In this document: piece by piece, positions 37,134-45,510 of the stretch
Position numbering within the stretch: the first letter of the stretch is position 1
Layout of the letters: each line of letters opens with the position of its first letter
Assembly (NCBI GenBank): GCA_046294625.1
Contig: JBKBKN010000017.1
Span: forward strand, 10,903-74,902
Direction of reading: 5' to 3'
Length of the DNA: 64,000 bases
From: JBKBKN01 sp046294625
Lineage (GTDB): Bacteria; Bacteroidota; Bacteroidia; M30B66
Program-made: the position numbers and the translations under genes
The notes under the pieces: generated by a model
The model's input: only the letters and a program-made list of their open reading frames with translations
The model's database searches: none
Told to the model about the DNA's origin: nothing

Positions 37134-38251
37134 AGACTTACCGTTTCGGCATGCGCTATAGTTTGTACCTTGAAAGGTCGCCGTTGAATCCATTCAGGTT
37201 GCTTAAACTTATTAACCAACTGCTTAAACATTAGCTGATTAGCAATACTCTTAAACTTCACCAATGAAAATGTTTCGATAGGTTCAGCTCCTAAGGTGCT
37301 TTTTATTTCCATGGCTGTGCGGCCCATATTTAAGTTTCTGGCCTGTATTTGAATGGATGATTGAATCAGATCTATCAACAAATTAAAATACAACTTATGT
37401 GATTCATTTAAAGTGTAATCCAATCCTACCATCAAAGCATATGCATTTTCACCCTCGTGGAGTAAGGCTGAAAAAGCTACCGGTTCTTGTTCATGAAATA
37501 TTGCTTTAATAATAAGTTGTTTGCCCATTCGCTCTTTTAAACAAAAAAGGAAATGGGCATCCGGATGGGCAATTTTAAGACCAGCATTATGAAATACGTT
37601 CATATAAAGCTGATGTATTTTAGTCTGATGAAGGTTTATTGACTCTGAATCCAAATCTTTGAATTCCATATCACCTAAACGATTAATGGCAGATTTGACC
37701 CTAATACGGTATTTTGAACTTAAGGCATTCAGATAGTCGTCAAAATTCGACCATTCTGGTTTTAAACAGACTTGCATTAGTGGAAGCATTTTAACCCATA
37801 TATCGTTTTTTGAAGCTTTTACCTGCCTTACTGATGAATCTTTAAATAAGATTGTATCGACATCGGGAAACTTTTTGAAAAGGTCTTTGACCGTTTTTCT
37901 AAAATCAATCTGAATGTTGTCTGAATGAACAAATCCATCCGGACCGGTAATTAAAATATTACCCAAAACTAGCACCTTGAATATCAAAGAGTCTGACTCT
38001 GATTTTCCGCACTGCATGAGCAATTGGTAATACCATTTATTGTTTCCTTGAAAAAGTGTGTTAGTCTTAAATGCTTTGCCTAAATCAATATGCAATACCT
38101 GATAGGGAACAAGCCAGTGTTCTTCAAGCTTCAGAATGCCTTTAGACTCGAAAGCTTTAAATGAATTGAAATAAGATTCTAAAAAACCGGATCCAAAAAG
38201 GATTTGTGTTTCATCAAAAGTCTTGAATTCCGGATATGGAATAAATTGCAT
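37130..38251 (-). CDS. GNAT/FemAB-like acyltransferase family protein
   Basis: The 373-aa protein has no signal peptide. Its C-terminal half looks like a BioF2/FemAB-type GNAT domain (KYRIRVKSAINRLGDMEF, VAFSALLHEGENAYALMVGLDY, NMGRTAMEIKSTLGAEP). Such proteins transfer amino acids or acyl groups to peptidoglycan or other acceptors, but the substrate here is unknown. It lies between an aldehyde dehydrogenase (convergent, 4-base overlap) and a 5'-truncated regulator pseudogene whose remnant starts 28 bases from its start codon, so a past rearrangement may have ended here. Confidence 0.7.
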   Translation of the reverse strand: MQFIPYPEFKTFDETQILFGSGFLESYFNSFKAFESKGILKLEEHWLVPYQVLHIDLGKAFKTNTLFQGNNKWYYQLLMQCGKSESDSLIFKVLVLGNILITGPDGFVHSDNIQIDFRKTVKDLFKKFPDVDTILFKDSSVRQVKASKNDIWVKMLPLMQVCLKPEWSNFDDYLNALSSKYRIRVKSAINRLGDMEFKDLDSESINLHQTKIHQLYMNVFHNAGLKIAHPDAHFLFCLKERMGKQLIIKAIFHEQEPVAFSALLHEGENAYALMVGLDYTLNESHKLYFNLLIDLIQSSIQIQARNLNMGRTAMEIKSTLGAEPIETFSLVKFKSIANQLMFKQLVNKFKQPEWIQRRPFKVQTIAHAETVSL

Positions 38252-38279
38252 GCGTTATATTAACCGCAAATAAAATTAA

Positions 38280-39491
38280 ATGTTCGTAACCGGAAGTGAA
38301 AATATTTGGTTTCGATCATCAAAGATTCACCATGCCATTTACACATGTGAATTTAACAATACGAAGAATGCTTTTGAACGCATTAAAAGTATTACAGGGG
38401 AAATAGCTCTAACCGCAGCGACCGAAGTTATTACTCCTGAGCCCGTTCATCTAAGCGACGATACAGACTTTTACTCTCTTTACAATGGATTTGCATTGGC
38501 CAGGCTAAATAAGCGTAAGAAAGAGGCTTTTATCGACCAAACCTTTCTTTTTCGCAGCATTAAAGCCTTTAACAATGATACGATTTTCGTTTTTCATCCC
38601 GATACCATAATTCCACGGGGATTGAATAATATTTGCATTGAATGGATTGTTCCGAATTTGGACGGAGTTCGCTATCAATTTAAACTTGACAATGCTGAAC
38701 AATGGTCCGATTTGTCGTCTTCCAACACATTTGAAATCTTAAATTTAAAGCCAGGTAAACACCGTCTGCGGGCAAAGGCATGGCTGGACGATACATTCAC
38801 TGATCCGCAATACATCATCATTCGAATTGCTGCGCCCTGGTGCCGAACCAATTACGCTTATGTCGGCTATACAATTTTAATCCTACTACTTGTTTTTGCT
38901 CAGTATCAAAGACAAAAGCACCTACTCAATAAACAAAAGAATGTGCTCATGCAACATAAACAGGCCGCTTTAAAGACACAAGCTGCACAGCATGAACAAG
39001 AAGTAAAGGCTATGGAACAAGCACTCTTGCAAAAAGAATATGATCAACTAAAGCAACAACTGAAAAGCAAAACCATCAAATTGGCCAATAAAGCCAAAGA
39101 CAATGACGAAAAAAAGAGCCTGGTACTTACCCTCTAAGAAAAGGTGGAGTCGCTGCAAAACGATCTGGCACAAGCAAAGCTAAGATTAAGTGAAATCAGG
39201 CGTTTACTCGATTCACACCTCAACGTAGAAGACCATACGTTCGAAATTCAGATAGACGAATTGCACTAGGAATTTTACCGAAAACTTAAAGAAAAGTTCC
39301 CTACCTCATCCATTCATGACCTGCGGTTATGCGCTTACCTAAAGATCGGCCTAAATTCAAAGGAGATTGCGGAGATTATGAATATTCTTCCTTCTAGTGT
39401 ATTTGTGAACCGTTCCAGATTAAGGAAAAAACTTAACCTTCCTGCAGATACAGACCTTACAAGTTATTTCATGAGCTTGAATAGTGATTAA
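38280..39491 (+). pseudogene. Remnant of a Y_Y_Y/LuxR-type regulator with two in-frame stops
   Basis: The 3' third of a hybrid sensor-regulator gene is present. Residues about 100-185 form a Y_Y_Y-type beta domain (GLNNICIEWIVPNLDG, NLKPGKHRLRAKAW), followed by a membrane helix (about 195-215) and a coiled coil. In frame lie TAA (39135-39137) and TAG (39267-39269), followed by a readable LuxR helix-turn-helix (LRLCAYLKIGLNSKEIAEIM, then VNRSRLRKKL) to TAA at 39489. The large N-terminal propeller expected in this family is absent: the region upstream is the opposite-strand gene. So the gene has lost its 5' end and gained two stops. The coding frame is otherwise conserved, so decay is recent. 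Confidence 0.85.
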
Positions 39492-39562
39492 CTTTATAGA
39501 TATCTCGTTTATCTTTTCTGCACAAAAAAGAATTATAGAAGTGAATTATAACTTTTGTCATT

Positions 39563-39591
39563 TTTGTGCTCCATGCTAGCGTATACTTTTG
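39563..39591 (+). promoter_or_regulatory. Promoter upstream of the decayed surface-protein gene
   Basis: TTTG (39563-39566), a 17-base spacer and TACTTTTG (39584-39591) match the Bacteroidota consensus. It lies 20 bases before the ATG at 39612 and appears intact although the gene is broken. Confidence 0.6.
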
Positions 39592-39611
39592 ATATTTAAA
39601 CATATGAAATC

Positions 39612-40298
39612 ATGAAAATAAATCTGAGTTCAATCGCCTTAATTTGTATATCAACACTGCTTTTTAATGCGAGTTTAAATGCTCAAAATAAAGGATTTAG
39701 TGGAGGTAGTGGTCATTTTTATACAGGTGTGACATCATTCAATTTCACTCCCGTAAATGAGTTTCTAAACACAAAACAATTGCCTTCATTTGGAAACACT
39801 TGTTTAACTTTAGGTGGTGGAGGGTTTGGTATATTCAATAATTTTATGCTTGGAGGTGAAGGAGGCGTAGTTTCTGCATCATCAGTGGCTAATTCCACTG
39901 GTGAAGCTTCTTTAACAGCTAGTTATGAATGTTTAATGTAGGTTATACATTACCATTGAAATCACGATTTTTGTTCTACCCCATGATTGATATGGGATGG
40001 GGCGGCAGTGGATTAAATATTAAATATGCCGATGGTACCAATGCCGATTATAGTGCGTCACGATATTTCATCAGTACCGAATTTAATGTGGAACTTTATT
40101 CCTTTGGCTCTCAAGATGGTAGCGCTAAAGGGGGATTCAAGACCGGCTTATGTGTTGGTTATTGATTCAATCCACAAACAGATTCGTGGAGAGAAAAAAA
40201 TACGGGAACTGGCGATATCAACAATACTTTTCTAAACGGTCCCCTATATCAAAATTAAAATTGGCGGAGGTGAAATGAGGAGGAAAAATGAGAATTAA
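39612..40298 (+). pseudogene. Decayed gene for a small glycine-rich exported surface protein
   Basis: A signal peptide (about 1-24, LFNASLNAQ) and glycine-rich strands (SGGSGHFYTGVTSF, GGGGFGIFNNFMLGGEGG) begin in one frame. The frame breaks near 39928 and continues from about 39929 (MFNVGYTLPLKSRFLFYPM). A TGA stops it at 40163-40165 (after GLCVGY), and a family-like ending is recoverable only by further shifts, in an A7 run near 40194-40200 and a CCCC run near 40243 (NGP, then YIKIKIGGGE). The rebuilt protein is about 220 aa. It resembles barrel-like surface proteins of Bacteroidota; function unknown. Exact lesion positions are approximate. Confidence 0.75.
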
Positions 40299-40340
40299 GC
40301 CGCAAAAATGCTAGCTTTGCAATAATAATATTATGTAGGT

Positions 40341-41039
40341 ATGAAGAAAATTTTGTTAATCGGTCTATTTCTATTCATCTATAAATTAAACGCCCAAACC
40401 CAAGAAATTATCGTTTCAACTGGAACTTTGTTTCATGATAGTAGAAAGATACCTGCTAAAGAAGTGATGGTAAATGGCAAGCCGGAAGAAGCCCTTGCCA
40501 ACTTCCGCAGCTTACTGTCTAAGCAGTATAAAGTAAAATCAAAAATCAAAAAAGGTACTCTTGAAGCGAAAGGGGCGTTAATCAACGGTTTAATTGACAA
40601 AAGAGGCGATCTAACTGTGACTTCCGATGCGGTTGGCGAACAGACTTTAGTTAAGGCTGCTTTTGCGCTCGGCTATGACATTATCATCAGCGAAGAAAAT
40701 TATGCAGAAGACTTTGAAAAGCTAGGAATTCTTGTCACAAGATTTGCCAAAAATCACCAATTGGCTCAATTGCAGGCCATGCTTAAAGCTCAAAAAAAAG
40801 AACTGAAAGACAAAGAAAAACTTCTTTCCACAGAGCAAAGCGCATTGAAAACCTATGAAAGACAGCTCAAGTCATTGAAAAAATCGGGCAATGCTGATAA
40901 GTTACAAGTTGAACTAACCGAGCAGAAAGTCAATACATCGAAGGAATTAATTGATATTCAGAAATCGGCAGTTAAAGACTTAAAAAATTTGGTGGACAAA
41001 ACTGAAGCCACCATCAAACAAATAAAAGCAAAACTTTAA
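40341..41039 (+). CDS. Exported coiled-coil protein of unknown function
   Basis: The 232-aa product has a signal peptide (about 1-19, KKILLIGLFLFIYKLNAQ), a central segment of about 25-130 without known motifs (GALINGLIDKRGDLTVTSDA), and a long charged helix from about 135 to the end (MLKAQKKELKDKEKLLSTEQ, then many K/E/Q heptads) that should form a coiled coil. I do not recognise the family. It stands alone downstream of a decayed gene and has an intact frame. A -7-like TAGCTTTG lies at 40312-40319. Confidence 0.6.
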   Translation: MKKILLIGLFLFIYKLNAQTQEIIVSTGTLFHDSRKIPAKEVMVNGKPEEALANFRSLLSKQYKVKSKIKKGTLEAKGALINGLIDKRGDLTVTSDAVGEQTLVKAAFALGYDIIISEENYAEDFEKLGILVTRFAKNHQLAQLQAMLKAQKKELKDKEKLLSTEQSALKTYERQLKSLKKSGNADKLQVELTEQKVNTSKELIDIQKSAVKDLKNLVDKTEATIKQIKAKL

Positions 41040-41055
41040 TCCACGATTTTGAAAC

Positions 41056-41817
41056 CTATTCGTGTTCTATCTTAAAATAAAAACCTGAACTCATAAAATA
41101 AGGAAGCACGGAAGCCAATTTGTTATCAAGCTTAGCAATCTTTTTCAGTGGGATGAAGGGTAAATAGGTTTCGATGATCGGCGCAAAAACGTACGCTTTC
41201 TTGATCGCTGTTATTTTCATGCCATATTGCTTCAAATCTTTACGCAATCGACCGATAGTGAAAAAATTCACATGTGGCGTTTCATAGTTCTGAGAATAGG
41301 GCTCCTTTTTACCAAGAAGTCGTTTCACTTTCAGAATAACACCGTTTAATCCTATTTTTCGCATCAGATACAGTGGCTGTTGGCTAATTTCAAATGGACC
41401 AAAACCATTAGGAACAGTGATGAGTAATTTCATATTCTTATTGGAATTACGTGCTATGTATTCTAAAATTTCGTGATAGGCATCAATATGTTCAAGCACC
41501 TCAGTAAGAATTATGAAATCATACGTGGCAATTGGACAATCTTGCAAATACTCAAATCGAAATTTAACATTGTCGAACCTATTCGCATCGATTGCTATAT
41601 CTAGCGTAGGCTGATGAATATCAATACCTAGTATTTCAGAATTAGGAATCAGGCCCAAAGGAATAGTTACATTTCCTGTTCCTGCTCCAACATCAAGCAC
41701 ATGCACGGTTTTATCTTTATGTCTGTCATTTTCTATAGTCTCGTAGATCCATCTTAATCTTTCATAATGACAAGGATAATCTACGTACTGAGTGTGTTTG
41801 TTTACTTCAGGATGCAT
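41056..41817 (-). CDS. SAM-dependent class I methyltransferase
   Basis: The 253-aa product starts at ATG 41817, 1 base after the upstream gene's stop; a longer frame exists only from a TTG (41835). Motif I is VLDVGAGTGNVTIPLG (about 42-57), motif II-like GIDIHQPTL, and motif IV FIILTEVLEHID. It belongs to the ubiquinone/menaquinone-methylase-like fold group. Downstream of a 2OG-Fe(II) oxygenase in the same direction, it probably modifies the same molecule, perhaps a surface glycan or a small metabolite. Substrate unknown. Confidence 0.85.
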   Translation of the reverse strand: MHPEVNKHTQYVDYPCHYERLRWIYETIENDRHKDKTVHVLDVGAGTGNVTIPLGLIPNSEILGIDIHQPTLDIAIDANRFDNVKFRFEYLQDCPIATYDFIILTEVLEHIDAYHEILEYIARNSNKNMKLLITVPNGFGPFEISQQPLYLMRKIGLNGVILKVKRLLGKKEPYSQNYETPHVNFFTIGRLRKDLKQYGMKITAIKKAYVFAPIIETYLPFIPLKKIAKLDNKLASVLPYFMSSGFYFKIEHE

Positions 41818-41818
41818 T

Positions 41819-42604
41819 TCAGATTTTAATTCCAACTTTTTTAAATATGCGCTTTACATTGTTTTTTAACGTCTCTTTGACATCGGTCTTTATTTTCTTT
41901 GCTAGACCTTCTTCCGGACGGGCTTTGAAAATGGTATCATGATAACCTGCAGCTCCTTCTCTAATGTCGGTGTAAAAATAGGCATAAAAAGATTTTCGAC
42001 TTTCACCTTCCGGCACATGAATGGTAGAGTAACCATGGTAAGAAATCTCATTCGTTTCGAATATCACACAGCGATTAAACGATGGAAGATAGGCCTTTTC
42101 ACAAATTGTTACATTCTCATTCCACAGTTCGATTTTTCCGCCATAGCTTTCCTTCCAATTCTTGTTTAAAAAAACGAGCAGATTTACTCTTCGGTGTATG
42201 TTCCGATCATAGTGTATGTTGAAGTCGATATGCACATCGAGATAACTGCCATTGGAACCCTGATGCACACCGCAACCAAGCGCATCTTCTACCGAATAAA
42301 GGTTTTCGATACCTGTTACTTCTGACAAAGTCTCGCAAAACTCCGTGCTCATTAAGGCTTTACGTAATTTAGAAAAATCAGGATGAAACTTATCAAAGCC
42401 TGAGCCTTCAGATTTTCTTTCATTCAAGCCTTGATAATTTCGAGACATCAAGTCAAATCCGGGAAAATTAGCATAAAGACTTTCAGCAATTTCTGGGTCA
42501 AGAAAATCATCTATCACCACGTGCTTGTATGGTTTAGCGGAATCAAATTCGGATTTTAAATTTCGAATGAAATCAGGTTCAAAAACCTTTGATGAAATGG
42601 ACAT
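41819..42604 (-). CDS. 2-oxoglutarate/Fe(II)-dependent oxygenase (prolyl-hydroxylase-like)
   Basis: The 261-aa protein shows the double-stranded beta-helix pattern: an HxD pair in LDVHIDFNIHYD, a distal histidine in ISYHGYSTI followed about 14 residues later by the 2OG-binding Arg (EGESRKSFYAYFYT), and KHVVIDDFLDPEIAESL near the start. Relatives include COG3751-type hydroxylases that often occur in polysaccharide clusters. It is followed directly by a methyltransferase (1-base gap), so the two form a transcript. The TAGGTTTG at 42634-42627 may be its -7 element. Confidence 0.85.
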   Translation of the reverse strand: MSISSKVFEPDFIRNLKSEFDSAKPYKHVVIDDFLDPEIAESLYANFPGFDLMSRNYQGLNERKSEGSGFDKFHPDFSKLRKALMSTEFCETLSEVTGIENLYSVEDALGCGVHQGSNGSYLDVHIDFNIHYDRNIHRRVNLLVFLNKNWKESYGGKIELWNENVTICEKAYLPSFNRCVIFETNEISYHGYSTIHVPEGESRKSFYAYFYTDIREGAAGYHDTIFKARPEEGLAKKIKTDVKETLKNNVKRIFKKVGIKI

Positions 42605-42626
42605 TGAGCTGGTTAATTTTGAATTA

Positions 42627-42634
42627 CAAACCTA
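42627..42634 (-). promoter_or_regulatory. Candidate -7 element for the oxygenase-methyltransferase pair
   Basis: TAGGTTTG on the minus strand, 22 bases before the oxygenase ATG (42604). No well-spaced -33 TTTG is seen. Confidence 0.4.
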
Positions 42635-42746
42635 ATAAAAAAGCAAATGCAGCGAAATCGAATCAAAAACAGCGATTAGTTGAAGTAAAAGCCAACCATT
42701 TCAAATTCATTTTCTTGTTGTTCTTGCCTTCCTGTGTTCGCAATTA

Positions 42747-43838
42747 ATGGGACACATGGACGTTTATAAACGCAAAATCATTTTCTTTGCATCTGTGAAA
42801 TACCTTTTTCTGCTATTCATTACCATTTTATACCACGGCGTATCTTTTGCTCAATTGGGAGGCAGTTCCATTTATCGTTTTATGAATCTTCCCAATTCGG
42901 CGCGCGTGCAAGCGATGGGAGGAGTGATAAACGCCATTCAGGATGAAGATGTGAATCTAGGTTACCTCAATCCGGCACTGTTTAATCCTAGCATGCATAA
43001 TCGCTTGTCGATGAATTTTGTGGATTACTTTGGTGGCGTAAATTATGGATTTGCAGGCTATGCAAGAGATGTAGAAGGTCTTGGCACATTCGGTGGAGGT
43101 TTGCATTATGTAAACTATGGAAATTTCAAAAGAACGGACTTCACCGGTGAGGTACTCGGTGAGTTTACAGCAGGTGAGTATTGTCTCGCTATCGGAGGAT
43201 CTCGCCGAATGGACTCCTTGTTTACGGTTGGAGCACAATTCAAAAGCATTTTCTCACATTTTGCCGAATACAACTCCTTTGGATTAGCCCTGGATCTTGG
43301 AGCGCATTACAGGAGTCTCGACAAGCTAACTCAATTGAGTATTGTCGTTAGAAATTTTGGCTATCAATTAGCAACTTACTCGCCAGATACCAGAGAGTCA
43401 ATGCCACTCGAAATTCAGGCAGGTTTTGCAAAAAGCTTCGAGCACCTTCCGCTGAAAATTTCAATAGTTGCGCACAATTTGCAGCAACCAGATCTCACTT
43501 TTCGCGATCCTTCCGTGCCCATTCTCACCAACGATCCACTCACCGGAGACACCATTATTCAACGCAGACAAATTGGTGACAAAATTATGAGACACATCAT
43601 TTTGGGTGCCGAGCTTAATCTGACCAAGAATATCGCCTTTAGAATAGGATATAACTATATGCGTCGACAAGAAATGAAAGTTGACACAAGAATAGGTACA
43701 GTTGGAATCTCCTGGGGGCTCGGGCTTAATCTCCGGAAATTTCGATTAGATTACGGTCGATCAGCCTACCACCTTGCCGGATCGCCCAACAATTTATCAC
43801 TCACTTTCAACTTATCCGAATTTAATAGCAGAAACTAA
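42747..43838 (+). CDS. porQ: Type IX secretion system protein PorQ
   Basis: The 363-aa protein (360 aa if ATG 42756 is used) has a signal peptide (ending HGVSFAQ) and the PorQ/PorV-like beta-barrel pattern: SIYRFMNLPNSARVQAMGG, DVNLGYLNPALFNPSMHNRL, VDYFGGVNYGFAGYARDV, and the C-terminal strand pattern PNNLSLTFNLSEFN. PorQ belongs to the T9SS outer-membrane machinery. It precedes cmk and ispH with 5- and 39-base gaps, a neighbourhood I have seen in Bacteroidota. It fits the T9SS cargo proteins elsewhere in this window. Confidence 0.9.
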   Translation: MGHMDVYKRKIIFFASVKYLFLLFITILYHGVSFAQLGGSSIYRFMNLPNSARVQAMGGVINAIQDEDVNLGYLNPALFNPSMHNRLSMNFVDYFGGVNYGFAGYARDVEGLGTFGGGLHYVNYGNFKRTDFTGEVLGEFTAGEYCLAIGGSRRMDSLFTVGAQFKSIFSHFAEYNSFGLALDLGAHYRSLDKLTQLSIVVRNFGYQLATYSPDTRESMPLEIQAGFAKSFEHLPLKISIVAHNLQQPDLTFRDPSVPILTNDPLTGDTIIQRRQIGDKIMRHIILGAELNLTKNIAFRIGYNYMRRQEMKVDTRIGTVGISWGLGLNLRKFRLDYGRSAYHLAGSPNNLSLTFNLSEFNSRN

Positions 43839-43843
43839 ATCAA

Positions 43844-44545
43844 ATGGCAGAAAAGCGTATCACCATTGCCGTTGACGGTTATTCTTCGTGTGGAAAAAGC
43901 ACCATAGCCAAAGCACTTGCAGCAAGATTGAATTATAGCTATGTAGATACTGGTGCCATGTACAGGGCTGTAACCTTGCATGCACTTAATAATGGACTAA
44001 TTGATGGAAAAAATCTTGATGTTGCAGGTTTGATCGATGATCTAGACGAATTAGACATCAATTTTGTTTATAATCCTGAACTGCAGTATGCTGAAATCCT
44101 TCTTAATGGGGAAAATGTAGAGCCCTATATCAGAACCATGGATGTAAACGATTGGGTGAGTCAGGTGAGCGCAGTGCCGGAAGTAAGAAGACAAATGGTG
44201 CGCATACAGCAACAATTAGGCAAAAACAAAGGGGTGGTGATGGATGGAAGAGATATAGGAACTACCGTATTCCCTGATGCGGAACTCAAACTTTTCATGA
44301 CAGCTGATATTCAAATTCGCGCGCAGCGTAGAATGGATGAATTGGTTTCAAAGAAAATCCCAGCTTCGATCGATGAAGTGAAACAAAACTTGCTCCAACG
44401 AGATCACTACGATATCAATAGAAGTGAGAGCCCTTTGAGAAAAGCAGATGATGCTATCATTATTGATAATACGAATCTCACGCGCAACGAACAATTAGAT
44501 AAAGCCATGCAACTTGTTCGACATATCGTGGATAAGAAGAAGTAA
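43844..44545 (+). CDS. cmk: Cytidylate kinase
   Basis: The 233-aa protein has the P-loop DGYSSCGKST (about 10-19), YVDTGAMYRAV, VMDGRDIGTTVFP and the lid region RAQRRMDEL, RDHYDINRSESPL. It phosphorylates CMP and dCMP. It lies 5 bases after porQ on the same strand. Length is normal for the family. Confidence 0.96.
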   Translation: MAEKRITIAVDGYSSCGKSTIAKALAARLNYSYVDTGAMYRAVTLHALNNGLIDGKNLDVAGLIDDLDELDINFVYNPELQYAEILLNGENVEPYIRTMDVNDWVSQVSAVPEVRRQMVRIQQQLGKNKGVVMDGRDIGTTVFPDAELKLFMTADIQIRAQRRMDELVSKKIPASIDEVKQNLLQRDHYDINRSESPLRKADDAIIIDNTNLTRNEQLDKAMQLVRHIVDKKK

Positions 44546-44584
44546 GCTAAGGCTACTTTTATTTATATTCCTTAAATTTGCCCT

Positions 44585-45460
44585 ATGGAAGTAACTATTG
44601 ATGCCAATTCGGGATTTTGCTTTGGAGTAGTGTATGCCATACAAATGGCTGAAGATCAATTGGAACAATCAAAAGAGCTATATTGTCTGGGCGACATCGT
44701 TCACAATAATATGGAAGTTGAAAGACTGCAAGCCAAGGGATTGAAAATCATCAATCACGAGCAATTGAAAAATCTTCGAGATTGTACTGTGCTTATCAGG
44801 GCGCATGGCGAACCACCTGAAACATATCGTATTGCGATAGACAATAATATTGAATTAATCGATGCGTCTTGTCCAGTAGTGTTAAAACTGCAAAACCGTA
44901 TTCGTTCCGGATTTGAGCAAGTCGGTCAGGGACAGATTGTGGTGTATGGAAAAGAAGGTCATGCCGAAGTGAATGGTCTTGTAGGTCAGACTTCAGGTAA
45001 AGCCATTATTGTTAACTCGCTCGACGACCTTGATAAAATAGATTTCTCGAAACCTATTCAGTTTTTTTCTCAAACTACACAGAGTACTGAAGGTTTCAAA
45101 ATAATGGTTGATGACATCAACCGTAGAAGGAAAGAAGCAGGTTGCAATGAAGAGTTTAAATTTGAAGCCAACGATACGCTTTGCCGTCAGGTTTCTAATA
45201 GAGAACCACAGCTGAGAGAATTTGCCAAACAGCACGACGTAATTATTTTTGTAAGCGGCAAGAAAAGCGCTAATGGGAGAGTTCTATTCAATGTTTGCAA
45301 GGAAGAAAATCCAAACACCTACTTTATTTCAAACTTCGAAGAGTTAAACCCTGTCTGGCTTGATGGCTTTCAATCGGTTGGAATTTGTGGTGCAACATCC
45401 ACCCCTATGTGGCTGATGGAAGATGTAGCCGAGAAGATCAAGGCTATCACATATGCATAA
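44585..45460 (+). CDS. ispH: 4-hydroxy-3-methylbut-2-enyl diphosphate reductase
   Basis: The 291-aa protein matches IspH: the three [4Fe-4S] cysteines are in SGFCFGV (C12), DASCPVV (C96) and NDTLCRQVSNREP (about 198), with IRAHGEPP and KEGHAEVNGL. It makes IPP and DMAPP in the MEP pathway. It is the third gene of the porQ-cmk-ispH run. A TAAATTTG at 44573-44580 sits too near the ATG to be a normal promoter. Confidence 0.96.
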   Translation: MEVTIDANSGFCFGVVYAIQMAEDQLEQSKELYCLGDIVHNNMEVERLQAKGLKIINHEQLKNLRDCTVLIRAHGEPPETYRIAIDNNIELIDASCPVVLKLQNRIRSGFEQVGQGQIVVYGKEGHAEVNGLVGQTSGKAIIVNSLDDLDKIDFSKPIQFFSQTTQSTEGFKIMVDDINRRRKEAGCNEEFKFEANDTLCRQVSNREPQLREFAKQHDVIIFVSGKKSANGRVLFNVCKEENPNTYFISNFEELNPVWLDGFQSVGICGATSTPMWLMEDVAEKIKAITYA

Positions 45461-45510
45461 AAGCATTAAGATAAGGCTCTTCTTATTAAGAAACTGATTA
45501 GCTTGATTGA

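Noticed and set aside
38252..38279. Transposon scar at the truncation point of the regulator remnant
   Set aside because: No inverted repeat, target duplication or transposase is visible in the 28 bases.
44573..44580. TAAATTTG as a promoter for ispH
   Set aside because: The ATG lies only 5 bases after it, so the transcript would start inside the gene, and no -33 partner is seen. It may be chance.
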